A stretch of DNA of 64,000 nt from Culex pipiens pallens. Lineage: Eukaryota > Arthropoda > Insecta > Diptera > Culicidae. The notes under the pieces were generated by a model. That model did no database searches. It saw nothing but the letters and a program-made list of their open reading frames with translations, and had not been told where the DNA came from. Below, piece after piece: positions 43,698 to 55,089 of the stretch (positions are counted from its first letter, which is position 1; every line of letters starts with the position of its first letter). The stretch covers positions 110,484,141-110,548,140 of the forward strand of contig NC_068938.1 in assembly GCF_016801865.2 (NCBI RefSeq), written 5' to 3'. A program made the position numbers and the translations under genes.

Positions 43698-44712
43698 TGT
43701 GTGCCCAAGTCGTATGGTTCGGTAAATGTCCCCCCGGAAGAACCTTCCCCAGGGCAATGGCCACTCCGGGTGTGGTAAATGTTCTTCCAATGTGGTCCCA
43801 ATCCCATTGCCCCAAATCATTCTGGTTTCCGGTGACCTTCCTAACAATCTTCATTAGAACAGAATTCCTCCCAATTTGGTGCACATACTGTGTCATTTAA
43901 TGTGTGCGTGTGTGTGTGAGCAATAAAATTATCACCGTGGATCCGTCTTTGACGAAACCTCGATAGGCACTGAAATTTTCTGAGGCTAAGTGCTAGCTTA
44001 TATAGTTCGCATGAAATGTGGCAACAGTGGTGCCAAACTCTCGCGTGAGAGTTTTGCGAAAGCAGGAGAGGAAGCAACATTTGCCCCGTGCTTTCAGCCA
44101 ATCAGCAGCCGGGATTTTTCTTGCATTCATTTTTTATTTTCATCTTTACTTTTAAGTACTTTCACAAAGTTTTATCAACTTTGTGAGGTAGTCAACTTGT
44201 ACTTTAAGACTTCCCCTTTCGTTTGGTGGGTAAAACATAAAGATTGTTTGAATGGGGGGGAAGATATAAGCATTTGAAAAACGACAGAAAATCGTTACAC
44301 TTTCGCTTTGCGAAATTTTGGATTGACAGTGCCCTTAGGACAAAGTTCTTTGTCAAAAAAAACCGGCGAGGAAAAACTAAACAACATTTTAACCAACGAA
44401 AAAGTCATCCGCTTGCTTGAGCACTGAGTTGAAAAACATCATCAAGAAAATTTGAATTGTCAAGCTATCTGAATCACAGATTGCTTGATATTTGTATTCG
44501 AACACAAATTTTCTTGCAAAAAAACAGAAGAAGAATACAAACGTAAACACTGAAAAAGAAGACTCTATCCAGCCGTCCCGTCCCAGCTTATAATGAACAA
44601 CAAAAATGAAACGGAAACAACATATATGTAAATATTTCATACGACCTTCTCAAAAACCACATGTAAACAATGTTGACAGCCCCTCTGGCGGCGGCTTCAG
44701 GAAACTGCATAC
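43698..44712. other. Unassigned sequence
   Basis: GC-richer at first, then AT-rich. Contains a short GTGTGTGTG tract at about 43907-43918 and no supported gene. Confidence 0.3.
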
Positions 44713-45896
44713 TAGGGTGAAATAATGTTATATGGGAAAATTGAAAATGATGAAAATCCAATCAGCAACACATTATTTTTTGTTTGGTCTCTTTTAGGGT
44801 CCCAAACAGGGTTGCCAGGTTGCCAGAAAAATCTGAGAATGCCAGATTTGTCAAGTGTCAACCAGAATAAAGATTCACCCTTCTCTGTGCCAGATATTGA
44901 CAGATTTAGCCAGATTTTTCACTTAATGCCCATTTTGAAATTTTTTTTGATTAAAATGAGCGAATTTAATTGAAAATCATAAAATTTAGAATGAGTTTTT
45001 CTTAAAGTAAATATAAATTCAAGATTGTTTGGGCTATAAAATCAGTTAAATAATATGAATTCTCCATACTTTTGAATTAATTAATATCCTCCCTCATCTT
45101 CATCATTCAGAATTGTTAGATTTTCGTCTGCCAGATTTTTCCAGATTTTTAATCGATACTTTGCCAAATTTTTCAAATTTTGACCTGGTAACCCTGGTCC
45201 CAAACAACCTCCTAAAATTTGGTAGCGATTGGTTAAGGCCACGATGGCGCAAAGCGAATGAAATTTGTACATATGGGGAAACTTTCACATTTTTGACTAA
45301 AAAAAAACATATTTTTAATATTTTTTGAAACTAATACATGTCCTGAACAACGCTCTTGAAGAAAGTATGGTGCGTAATAAAAAAGATACAGAGATTACTA
45401 AAAAAGTGTATTGAAAAAATCAGTGAAACTCATATTGCTACCAACAATGCCAAAGGAACCATGAAGTACAAAACAAACATGATTGTTCTTCTATTTTAAA
45501 AAACCTTACGTAAAATCGTTATGAAGAAATGTTCAGAAGTCATTATTAAATTAAGTTGCATCCCAATTCTTCAAATATATCACAGTTTCCGAAAGTTTCT
45601 GCTTGACTTGGCAGTGTCGGCAACATGTATGAATTTTACCGAGTATGTCGAAATGTCCCTCTTGAACGCTCTGTAACTTTTGTTAGAAGCAATTTAGCAC
45701 CATACTGTCTTCGGGAGAGTTGTTCGGGACATCCAGGGCTATAATTCTACGGTGTGAGTACAAAACAAATTTTAATCGCTTTGCGCCAATGCTAGACATA
45801 ACTAATCGTTCCCAAATTTTGGGAGGTTGTTTGGGACCCTAAATGGGACTAAAAAAATATGTTTTGCTGAAGAAATTAATGTTCGATTCCACCCTA
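44713..45896. mobile_element. Foldback-type element, TA|GGGTG ends
   Basis: Left TAGGGTGAAATAATG and right ATTCCACCCTA are inverted. Inner blocks are also inverted: GGGTCCCAAACAACCTCC with GGAGGTTGTTTGGGACCC, and GCGCAAAGCG with CGCTTTGCGC. If TA is the target duplication the element is Tc1/mariner-like. The left arm is split by the hAT MITE at 44807-45196. No coding frame. Confidence 0.65.
44807..45196. mobile_element. hAT-type MITE with 8-bp target duplication
   Basis: 390 bp, ends CAGGGTTGCCAGGT and ACCTGGTAACCCTG (one mismatch). GTCCCAAA flanks both sides (44799-44806, 45197-45204). CAGGG termini with an 8-bp duplication are diagnostic of hAT transposons. The interior is AT-rich with repeated CCAGATTTTT phrases and no transposase. 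Removing it together with one GTCCCAAA restores the inverted-repeat arm of the host element. Confidence 0.85.
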
Positions 45897-45899
45897 CTC

Positions 45900-47405
45900 T
45901 ACACACTTTTTAGATCAGATAATCCTCGTTTAACAAGTTTCCAAATATTGACTGTTGCATGATGCTCTAAATTCAATCAATGCTTAAGGTAATATATGAT
46001 GTCCTTTACTTTTGGGGCAATGACTGCCAATTATGGTTCTGAATTCAGGGTCCAAAAATAGTAAATTGAAATGAAAAAATAATCGCTATATGTAATATGC
46101 TTCTTCAAACAACACAAGAAACCTTTTTTTTATTGAAACATTCTGAATCAAGATTTGAATATTTTTTCCAAAACAAACAATGGCCGATTGGGGATGATGC
46201 CTTCCAGAGCCTTAAAAAATCATCACCAGGCACATTGTAACCTTTCAAGCAACATAATTATCATATGTCATGAGAATTTAACTTACGTTGGCTGCAATCA
46301 AAAGTGAGATAATGTTTCCAAAACCAAAAACAAAAAAAAATCTTAAAACATCGATCGCTGCAACGGTTGCAAATTCCTGCACAATTTGACCGCCCGGTTT
46401 TTGCCCGTCTGGACCCCTTTGACGAGCTGCTGCTGCTGCCAAGATTTGTGACCGTCGATAAGTCTAGCTCGGGGGCCGATTTTTCGCGTGAAATTTTGAC
46501 ACCGTTGCCGAAATCATGTCGGAATTCGATCATTTTTCGCGCGAGGCACACACATTCTGGACCAGTTTCGAGTCGGAGTCGCGATCGCGCCGCACCGATA
46601 ATTGCTTCTGAAGGCGGGCCAATTGGTGGTGACCCATCCGTGGACCATCGTGTCATTCTTCTCTGAACCCGGTCTGTCTCCAAGAGGGGCCGAGGTTTGT
46701 GGCGGCGCGAAGAAATGTGCCCAGGAATGTTTCGGACGTGTCGCGGTCGGTTGAAGAACGTGACACTTTTGTCACCTCCGTGCTTGGGGGGGCAGGTCGG
46801 CGGTCCCCGGTCCGGTGGTCAGGAGGAGGCCGCGGAATATTTCTAGACATTTCGCGTTTGCACCTCGGTAAGTGGCCTTTCATGATGAGATATTTGTCGC
46901 GGACGGACGGACGGACGGTCGACTTGCCAGGGCTATTTTCAAAACTTCTCCGAGTTGGTCTTGTTTTGAAACCCGATACTCATCTGTCTGCTGGATTTTC
47001 GGTTTTTACTTCGATGTCACACAGACGGAAAGTGCCATGTCGCTTGCTGTCCTGTGGAATGGCCGATGATGGGTGGATTTTTGAAGATGTATCGAGAATT
47101 AAACGCTGGTTGGCGAAAAACAAGCGCCACTTTGCTGTCACTATTATTTTTGCGGCTTGTTATTTTGGAAAATCGTTTACGTACTTGGAACAGTGTCAAC
47201 TTGGTTTTCAAATATCGGGATAATTTATATGGATTTACAAATTGAAATGTTTATGTGGACACCGAAATGTACTGGTTAGATATTGCTCCTAATTTTCAAA
47301 GAAATAGCTCAGATTATTTTTACATGATTCATTGCAATTACGAAATACCTCCAGAAGTTACATCCACGAGCCGTGGAAGATGAGTGGGTGCTATCTTTCC
47401 TCGCT
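45900..47405. other. AT-rich, then GC-richer unique sequence
   Basis: 46260-47240 is GC-richer and contains a 140-codon minus-strand frame (46261-46683) and a 174-codon plus-strand frame (46699-47223) that both lack domains. The minus frame has a Ser run encoded by the AGC repeat and ends in Phe-rich sequence from poly-T. I do not accept either as a gene. Confidence 0.3.
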
Positions 47406-47409
47406 TCGC

Positions 47410-47640
47410 AACTTCTCAAAGGCCCCTATAATGCTAATCAATATCGGCGCCGGCCACGACCAGTGGTAGGGTCACGGGGAAGTGGATGGGAATGTTAGTC
47501 CGATACTTGAGTGATAGAGACCGCCCAATCGACTGCATCTCCGACAAAGTATCACATGAGTTTTGAGGGGGTTAGTAGATGGGTACGAGGTCAGGATTCA
47601 CGAGTGACAGTGATGTGACCATGAGCATTTTGTTTATCGG
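47410..47640 (+). repeat. Interspersed repeat with GTTAGTCCGAT motif, copy B
   Basis: ATATCGGCGCCGGCC, GGGAATGTTAGTCCGATACT, GACTGCATCTCCGAC, GTATCACATGAG and GGGGGTTAGTAGATGGGTAC appear in the same order as their counterparts at 36985-37265, with roughly 60-70 percent similarity by eye. Confidence 0.5.
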
Positions 47641-47865
47641 TTGAACATTTTAAATCTTAGGCAACCAGCCACGGAAAGATAAATAATTGATTAATTAACA
47701 ATTTTTTTATCGAACGCGTGCCAACCGAGCAGTAGTAGGCTGGACTTATCAAGATATTTTAACTGTGTTTACAATTTAGATAACGCGAGAAAATTTCAAA
47801 AATAGTAAATAAAAGACCCTTTACTCTTTATAAAATCAATAGTTTGATGAATCAATAAAAATCAA

Positions 47866-48253
47866 ACCATCCACATTAACGACCCCCGGGTCTTTTGTGG
47901 TCTCTATTGCAAGTTTCTGCTCGAACCTAGGAGTCCGAAGGCTTGAATGGGGAGAGCACCCAAACCTCTTTTTACTCCAGGGAACCTTCCACCCCAGTGT
48001 TTGAACTGACGACCTTTGGATTGCGAGTCCAACCGCCGCCAGCGATTCCACCGGAGTAGGCTTGGTTTGGTGTGTTGTTTGTACTTATGGCATGGAGACA
48101 ACTCCAACACCTGGAATGACTTAACGGACTAACAACCAAGGCCGGGACCGACATTTTACTTCCTCATCCGATGGAAGGTTGCAGCAGATGGGAATCGAAC
48201 CCAGAATCATCCACTTACAAAGCGGACAGCGTAACCATTCGGCCATGCACGAC
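47866..48253 (-). mobile_element. Composite SINE with two tRNA-like modules
   Basis: Read on the minus strand: a first tRNA-like head (GCATGGCCGAATGGTTACGC and B box GGGTTCGATTCCCATC), the core GGAAGTAAAATGTCGGTCCC, a linker, a second tRNA-like module (CGGTTGGACTCGCAATCCAA with B-box-like CAGTTCAAACACTGG), then the 3' module ending CCCGGGGGTCGTTAATGTGG and a T-rich tail. It is the best complete copy of the family here. Confidence 0.75.
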
Positions 48254-48259
48254 GAAACG

Positions 48260-48910
48260 AAAAAAAAAACATAACTTAAACGAACTAAAACGGCCGCGTG
48301 CCTTCCAATGAACGATGATAAAAGAAGGACTTATGAAAAATAAAATACCAAATAAAAGGCTCCGAAAAACACATTGCAGAGCAACCGCGAGGTCCCGCTA
48401 CTCACAATCGAATCAAAAAATTCAAAAAACGCGCGCTAATGGTCCCTAAATGTCAGCGTGTTTTTCGATAAACGATTCTTTAGAAATGAGTTTTTCACCA
48501 TGAAAATTTAACACATTATTTAAGTAATAATTGCACAATTTACCCGACGCCGTACCTTCTGATCAATGGTGATATAAGAAAAGCTTTTAAAATCACAAAA
48601 CAACTAATGTCAGAAAAAAAACACAAAAAACAATCACTAAAAAAACACGAATAGTCCTGCAAGACGTGCGCCCTGCCCCACCATCCAAATTCGACTCATT
48701 GCAATTACGAAATCTACTATGTACAAAAAGATTATGGAACATCGGAAAAAGTTGTCCTGAACTATTTTCTTTTCACGCGAATCTATGTCCCAACGGGAAA
48801 AACTTGTTTTTAACAATGAAACCTAAAAGCCGTGATTTTATTGTATGGACAATTGTTCACGAAGGGGGGGCTTGAGATTTTCAAAAAAGTGTCCACGTGG
48901 TTTATGGATT
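48260..48910. other. Unassigned AT-rich sequence
   Basis: No coding frame with support and no terminal repeats. A G7 run lies near 48863. Confidence 0.3.
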
Positions 48911-48911
48911 G

Positions 48912-49245
48912 TCCCATGACCCTCTCCGATATTGATAAAACGTTGTAGAAATGTTACCCTATGCTTATATAAGTCTTTTTTTGTGTACATGAAGCCTGGA
49001 GATTGTCATTTGTGAAGAGGATAAAAGTTATTTTAATATTTTTCTATTTAGTAATTTGAATATTGCTGTATCTCCAAGCCGTTGTATCGTATCAAAAAGG
49101 TGAGCCTACGTTCATTTTTTTTTTTGTGAAAATAGTCCAAGATGTTGCAAAAAGCCTCACGAATAATGCAGGATGAAGCAACTTTCACAAAAAGAAAACC
49201 AACAATCATTTACTAAAACTGTTTTTTCCAAAAATTGATTTTAAA
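48912..49245 (+). repeat. Single-arm relic of the 23474-25092 foldback family
   Basis: Diverged copy of one arm: GACCCTCTCCGATATTGATA, GCTGTATCTCCAAGCCGTTG, CGTATCAAAAAGG and AATCATTTACTAAAACTG appear in order. The inverted second arm is missing. Confidence 0.6.
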
Positions 49246-49304
49246 GACAGATTTTGGCCATTTTCTGCGAGATTACATTTATATATTAATAAAGTCCTCC
49301 CTAT

Positions 49305-49400
49305 AGCATCGTAGCTCAGGAGGCACCTTTGTACCTTTGTTGAACTGCAGGCTTCTTGGGAAGGCGCTGTTATTAACGAATAAAGTAGGGATCTTCAGGG
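49305..49400 (-). repeat. Fragment of the GTTAGTCCGAT repeat family
   Basis: GTTGAACTGCAGGCTTCTTG then GGAAGGCGCTGTTATTAACG matches the reverse complement of the start of 36985-37265. Confidence 0.5.
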
Positions 49401-49493
49401 GTTATACAGTTAACAGATGATTGGCTTAACTTCAGCTGATCTTGGTATCTTGGCAGCTCAACCGTGCTCATTATCATGCTCACAATTTTGCAA

Positions 49494-49685
49494 GCAGATG
49501 GAGTCGCTGGTAGGCGGTTGGACTCACAATCCAAAGGCCGTTAGTTCAAGTCCCGGGGTGGATGGAAGCTTAGGTGTAAAAAGAGGTTTGCAATTGCCTT
49601 AACAATCAAGCCTTCGGACACCTAGTTTCGAGTAGGAATCTCGCAATCGAGAACGCCAAGGCAATGCTGTAGAGCAAACCATTTT
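49494..49685 (+). mobile_element. SINE, second-module type
   Basis: Begins with the same tRNA-like module as the inner one of the composite SINEs (GAGTCGCTGGTAGGCGGTTG, CACAATCCAAAGGCCG, B-box-like AGTTCAAGTCCCGG). It then carries AAAAAGAGGTTTG and CCTTCGGACACCTAG before a different 3' end (CGCCAAGGCAATGCTGTAGA). This shows the second module can stand alone. Confidence 0.65.
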
Positions 49686-49689
49686 TTAT

Positions 49690-51215
49690 TGTGTTTTCTC
49701 AGAGTCGTCTTGTTGGCTCTCATTCAACTGACGATATCTCGGAAACTATTGGTTCGATTTTCACTGTTGAAAAAAATTTCATTAAAAACATATTATCAAA
49801 ATTTTTAAATTCAGGCATAAACTTTTAAAAAAGCTCAAAATCTGTGTTTTTCTTCAAGAAAAAATATTAGAAATCCAAATTGCATTTGGTTCTGCAAACC
49901 ATCTAGCTCTCATGAATTGGGAAAATGTTTTAGTTAATTTTGAACATCCAACATTCCCACAAAGATTTCCCTCAAGGACACGCACATCGTTTTGCCGCGT
50001 GCAACCAAATGCAAACTCCCATCATCAAAACTCGAAGCTTCTTTGCAAAACAGTCCGATTCCGCTTGCGGGTGTCACGATGATTTATTCTCGAGTTTAAG
50101 CTGGCCATTCCGAACCCGCAGTCGCGGGACAATATTGTTGTTGGTTCTGGACGCTTAGCTGCGTGCTTATTACCTCCCTCCCCACAATCTTGTCGATGGC
50201 ATGCAATATCGTTGATGACGACCGCCGTCGGTGCACCGCAGGACGATTTCCCAGAGTCCGATCTGCGCCAAGGAGCTAATCTCCGAGACTGGTCGAGGTC
50301 TCTGGGCTCCAGGGTCGGCCCGACGTGGCTCGGGCTGTCTGTCTGCAGCAGGTTCCCACACCATTTGTGCAATTTTAATAATAGCCCGGCTGGTCAAAAG
50401 CCAAACGAATCAACGAGAGTCCCACCGCCGCAGCGGACGATTCTTAGAGGGGCACCCACAGGACACAGATTGCGTGAAGACAGTAGGGATGGGCTTTGAC
50501 GAGTTGTCTTTGCTATTTGTAATAAAACTCATTTTAATTAGAAGAAATTAAAAACTCAACTGTGTTTAGACGTCTCAAAACAAAAAATTGTGAGCATCCC
50601 TACTAACGAGGATGCAGCATTTTGGGGAAGACTCACAGCCCGACAGACAGCAAACGCAACGGTGCCTTAAAAGAGCAGGCGACGAGGCGCGATGGATTTT
50701 CAAAGACCCACCCCGATACACTTATGAAAACACATCAAAACGATTGATGATTGAGATGATTGCCTGATGGCGGTGTATGGCGGAGGGCTCTGGGAGAGTC
50801 TGGGATCTTCAGCAGAATCACGGGTCAAGTTGATTGCTCATTATGTACGGACGATTTTATTAGCCCCGAAAGGAATACACGATTTGCACTTTTTTTACTC
50901 TTCACATGCTTGCACCAGGTGAGCAGATTTTGTGGGAAACTGCAAAGGATTGGTAAATTTAACAAAAAAATAAAGTTGATGAAATGCGAATTCCATTCTA
51001 AATCTTTGAAAAAAAAACTTAAAATTGTTGAATGAACTGAAGTGTAATGTCTACCCTAAAATTGTGTGATTCTTTTATCTTTGATGTAAATTTTCTGTAA
51101 TTAGTTTTTCAAATGTAATTTTTTTTAATTATTTAAGTCAGATCAACATAATTTTAGTTTAAATCACAGTTCATTTTAAATCACATCTTCAAGTCAAAAT
51201 CGAAATTCTTAGGAC
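49690..51215. other. Unassigned sequence with GC-richer island
   Basis: 49980-50500 is GC-richer with overlapping open frames on both strands (95 to 115 codons) and no domain. The rest is AT-rich. No gene called. Confidence 0.3.
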
Positions 51216-51217
51216 GG

Positions 51218-51518
51218 TCATGAAATGAGTAGGTGATTGATTAAGTGAGTGAGTTAGTGAGTGATCTAGTGAGTGGGTTAGGGAGTAAGTTATAGAGTGA
51301 GTTAGTGCGTGAGTTAATGAGTGAGTTTGTGAGTGAGTGAGTAAGTTAGTGAGCAAGTGAGTTACTGAGTGGGTGAGTGAATGAGTTAGTGAGTAAGTTA
51401 GTGAGTGAGTTAGTGAGTGAGTTAGTGAGTGAGTTAGTGAGTGAGTTAGTGAGTGAGGTAGTAAGTAAGTTTATGAGTTAGTGGGTTAATGAGTGAGTTT
51501 GTGAGTGAGTGTGTGACT
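51218..51518 (+). repeat. GTGAGTTA-type microsatellite, about 300 bp
   Basis: Irregular reiteration of GTGA and TTA words, most regular as GTGAGTTAGTGAGTGAGTTA at 51390-51450. The unit is effectively 8 and 12 bases built from GTGA/GTTA. Confidence 0.9.
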
Positions 51519-51519
51519 A

Positions 51520-52125
51520 TCTTTTATTCAATTTTATACGCATTACATTTAAACAACTTTTTTGTTTTATTTTGAAAAAAAATGAATGTTTTTGGCATTC
51601 TTGTAATGGTTTTTACAAAATGAAAAATAAATGGGGATGTCCAAGTGTGTGTTTTTTTTTTTGTCAAAACTAAAAGTTTTCCAAAAACATAATTTATCAT
51701 AATTGCATTCATCCAAGTTACGAGTTGTCCCAGCGTTGCATCACGTGAATCCATTCACCGCATCATCACACACATGAATGAAATCAGCAGATGTCACTGC
51801 ACTCGGAGATCCATCATCAACCAAACCCCGGCGATGCCACACAAAATTCCACACAGTCGGACGCAACACGTGCAACCAATCTTCCGGCGTTGAAAATGGT
51901 ACAAACGCGCTCGTTAATATGTGCCTCAACCCTCTCCAAGATGAGAAAACTATAAATATAAACCCCTCTCATCGAGAAGAAGTCACCAGCTGGCGCCAAC
52001 GCCAAGTTTTGCCTGGTCTCTGCCCACGCGGATAAGTTTATGCGGATGCTCAACCCTGTCGTGACTTTAACGTGCGAGCCCTTTAACCGTTTTTTGAGGA
52101 ATAGTTCACAGCTTCACAGATATTT
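51520..52125. other. Unassigned sequence
   Basis: AT-rich to 51720, then balanced unique sequence. No supported frame. Confidence 0.3.
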
Positions 52126-52128
52126 TTA

Positions 52129-52498
52129 GGGGAGGGTGACTATTAGGATGTAACAAAAATGACTTTTTGGTAAGCATTCAGGGGTTTGTTCCGGTGGGCA
52201 TACTGAGCCTAAATCCCAAATATGAGCTTGATTGGACGTAACAGGAGCTGGCGCTCCGCCCTTCAATTTTAAATGGGATTTAACCCGTAAAAAAGATTTT
52301 TTCAAAAATGTCACTTTTTGAGGCATTTTGGCCACCAATGCGTTTACCAAAAACATCACTGGCGTGTAGGCCAGATCCTTGCGCATCTTTTGGTATATAT
52401 AACATTGAAGTTTGGAGCATCCTGGAGCTCGGTACAGACCTTCAATGTTTGGCATTTTTTCGAAAAATCGGTCCCAATTCCGATTGGTGAATCTCCCC
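52129..52498. mobile_element. MITE with TA target, TTAGGGGAG ends
   Basis: Left TTAGGGGAGGGTGACTATTA; right, inverted, TTAGGGGAGATTCACCAATC. TA flanks the GGGG/CCCC ends. About 370 bp, non-coding; the 109-codon frame across it on the minus strand has no domain. Confidence 0.6.
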
Positions 52499-52504
52499 TA
52501 AAGT

Positions 52505-53178
52505 TCAAGCATCATTATCGTCAACGCCAAATCATCAACAGTGACTAAGTGGTCCATTTGAATGCAGACAACACAGTTATGAGCTGAAACCTGATCAGTT
52601 ACCTTACCGATAGCGTCAAATTCCAAATTCGAAACGCAGAAACCATTGTTCAGATGTCCCACAATAGTATCATACCCGAAACGCCCTCAAAACCCACATG
52701 GCCGTCCCCAGACGAATCCTCTCCCACACCCACCCAGTTCGGTCATCTCAATGGGGAGGACCTGATGGGTTGAGCAGAATTTCCGACGAATTTCGACCCC
52801 TTTGATTGTGTACAAATACTTTGGTCACTGGGAAAGAGTCGAAGCGCGCACATTCCTCGGCATGTCGATAATTTATTTTGTTTGTTTACACTACTGGTTT
52901 TGGGGCAAACAGTTTCGAGCGCTTGAAAGTGGATGGGTTTTGTTTTGCGCGAGCGTAAATGGGTTCGAGCAGAAGTTCAAAGAACTTCCTGCTTGTTGAA
53001 GAATATTTGGGGGAGATGAATGAGTTGTGGGTTATTGTTGCGCAGAAGTGACTTAAATCAGTGTTAAAATGGTTGAAACTTGTGCAAGCAAACTTTTAGG
53101 AATTTTTTCCTACTTCTTTTAAACTTTTGGTGTAAATAAAAAAAATCATTCTTTTATCTCAAGGGACTTTAAAAAAAC
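52505..53178. other. Unassigned sequence
   Basis: Unique-looking; no gene or repeat terminus recognised. Confidence 0.3.
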
Positions 53179-53182
53179 ATTA

Positions 53183-54534
53183 GGGTAATTCTCCGCCAAC
53201 TCACACAGCAGTTGCCCCGACCCCTCTTCGATTTGCGTGAAACATTGTTCTAAGGGTAACTTTTGTCCCTGATCACGAATCCGAGGTCCGTTTTTTGATA
53301 TCTCGTGACGGAGGGGCGGTACGACCCCTTCCATTTTTGAACATGCGAAAAAAGAGGTGTTTTTCAATAATTTTCAGCCTGAAACGGCGATGAGATAGAA
53401 ATTTGCTGTCAAAGGGACTTTTATGTAAAATTAGACGCCCGATTGGATGGCGTACTCAGAATTCCGAAAAAACGTATTTTTCATCGAAAAAAACACTAAA
53501 AAAGTTTTAAAAATTCTCCCATTTTCCGTTACTCGACTGTAAAAAATTTTGGAACATGTAATTTTATGGGAAATTTAATGTACTTTTCGAATCTACATCT
53601 ACCCGGAAGGGTCATTTTTTCATTTAGAACAAAATTTTTCATTTTAAAATTTCGTGTTTTTTTCTAACTTTGCAGAATTATTTTTTAGAGTGTTACAATG
53701 TTCTACAAAGTTGTAGAGCAGACAATTACAAAAAATTTGATGCATAGACATAAGGGGTTTGCTCATAAACATCACGAGTTATCGCGATTTTACGAAAAAA
53801 AGTTTTGAAAAAGTTGGTCGTCATCGATCATGGCCGTTCATGGTCACCCGCGACAGACACGGACGACGAAACAAAAAGAAACGCAAAAAGTAACTTTTTC
53901 AAAACTTTTTTTCGTAAAATCGCGATAACTCGTGATGTTTATAAGCAAACCCCTTATGTCTATATATCAAATTTTTTGTAATTGTCTGCTCTACAACTTT
54001 GTAGAACATTGTTACACTCTAAAAAATAACCCTGCAAAGTTAGAAAAAACACGAAATTTTAAAATGAAAAATTTTGTTCTAAATGAAAAAATGACCCTTC
54101 TGGGTCAATAAAGATTCGAAAAGTACATTAAATTTCCCATAAAATTACATGTTCCAAAATTTGTTACAGTCGAGTAACGGAAAATGGGAGAATTTTTAAA
54201 ACTTTTTTAGTGTTTTTTTCGATGAAAAATACGTTTTTTCGGAATTCTGAGTACGCCATCAAATTGGGCGTCTAATTTTACATAAAAGTCCCTTTGACAC
54301 CAAATTTCAATCTCATCACCGTTTCAGGCTGCAAATTATTGAAAAAACACCTCTTTTTTCGCATGTTCAAAAATTGAAGGGGTCGTACCGCCCCTCCGTC
54401 ACGAGATATCAAAAAACGGACCTCAGATTCGTGATCAGGGACAAAAGTTACCCCTTAGGACAAAGTTTCACACAAATCGAAGAGGGGTCGGGGCAACTTT
54501 TCCCGATTTCGTGTGAGTTGGTAGAGAATTACCC
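53183..54534. mobile_element. Foldback element, GGG-AATTCTC family, with ATTA duplication
   Basis: Best-preserved copy: 1352 bp, left GGGTAATTCTCCGCCAACTC, right GAGTTGGTAGAGAATTACCC. Arms of about 640 bp are nearly perfect inverted copies, with a loop of about 70 bp centred near 53858 (contains GACACGGACGACGAAAC). ATTA lies on both flanks (53179-53182, 54535-54538). No coding frame. Confidence 0.8.
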
Positions 54535-54647
54535 ATTAAGGAATAATCTATTCGTAAATCAAATTAAATAATTTTCTTTTCTAATTGTAAGTGATAAAAC
54601 GTTTTAAATTTTGCTGAAATTGATTCTTGAGGCAATTTAAAAATTTC

Positions 54648-55083
54648 TTTTTGCAATTCCGTCGTGAAACTACTTACTTTTCTTGTCATTCTTGAACGAC
54701 GAAATAGCCTACTTTTCTGAACGAAAAATAAAAGAATCGAATAGCAACACTTTTCAAAATAAATGCTGAAAAGTTCTGCTTTTCAGCACTGAAATGGGTG
54801 CTGAAGAGTTGAACTTTTCAGCACTTGTTTCGAAAGGTAACACTTTTCAACATTTTTTTGATTTAAACGATTTATTGACAAAATACATGAAAATTTGACT
54901 TAAAATTTCACTCAATGGGTGTTTTTCGGAATTGCAAAAAATGTGGTATGGAACTCGTTGCAAAACTTGATTTTTTCAGCACTCTTCGTATTTATCCAAC
55001 TCGGTGAACCTCGTTAGATAAATGTACGACTTGTGCTGAAAAAATCATCTTTTTGCAACTTGTTGCATAAACTACTATAACGA
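54648..55083 (-). repeat. Interspersed repeat with CTTTTCAGCAC blocks, copy 2
   Basis: Reverse complement of the 27183-27605 repeat, from GCAATTCCGTCGTGAAACTA to GCAACTTGTTGCATAAACTA. A short extra block (CCTCGTTAGATAAAT, about 55007) distinguishes it. Confidence 0.65.
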
Positions 55084-55089
55084 TATTGA

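Noticed and set aside
46903..46917. GGAC tetranucleotide repeat as a feature
   Set aside because: Only about four units; too short to be informative.
46261..47223. 140-codon minus and 174-codon plus frames
   Set aside because: Both lie in a GC-richer patch, overlap other frames, have no domain, and include residues from an AGC run and poly-T.
50025..50551. Overlapping 95 to 115-codon frames on both strands
   Set aside because: No domain, both strands open because of composition, no splice context.
52126..52455. 109-codon minus-strand frame
   Set aside because: Falls within a TA-flanked MITE and has no resemblance to transposase.
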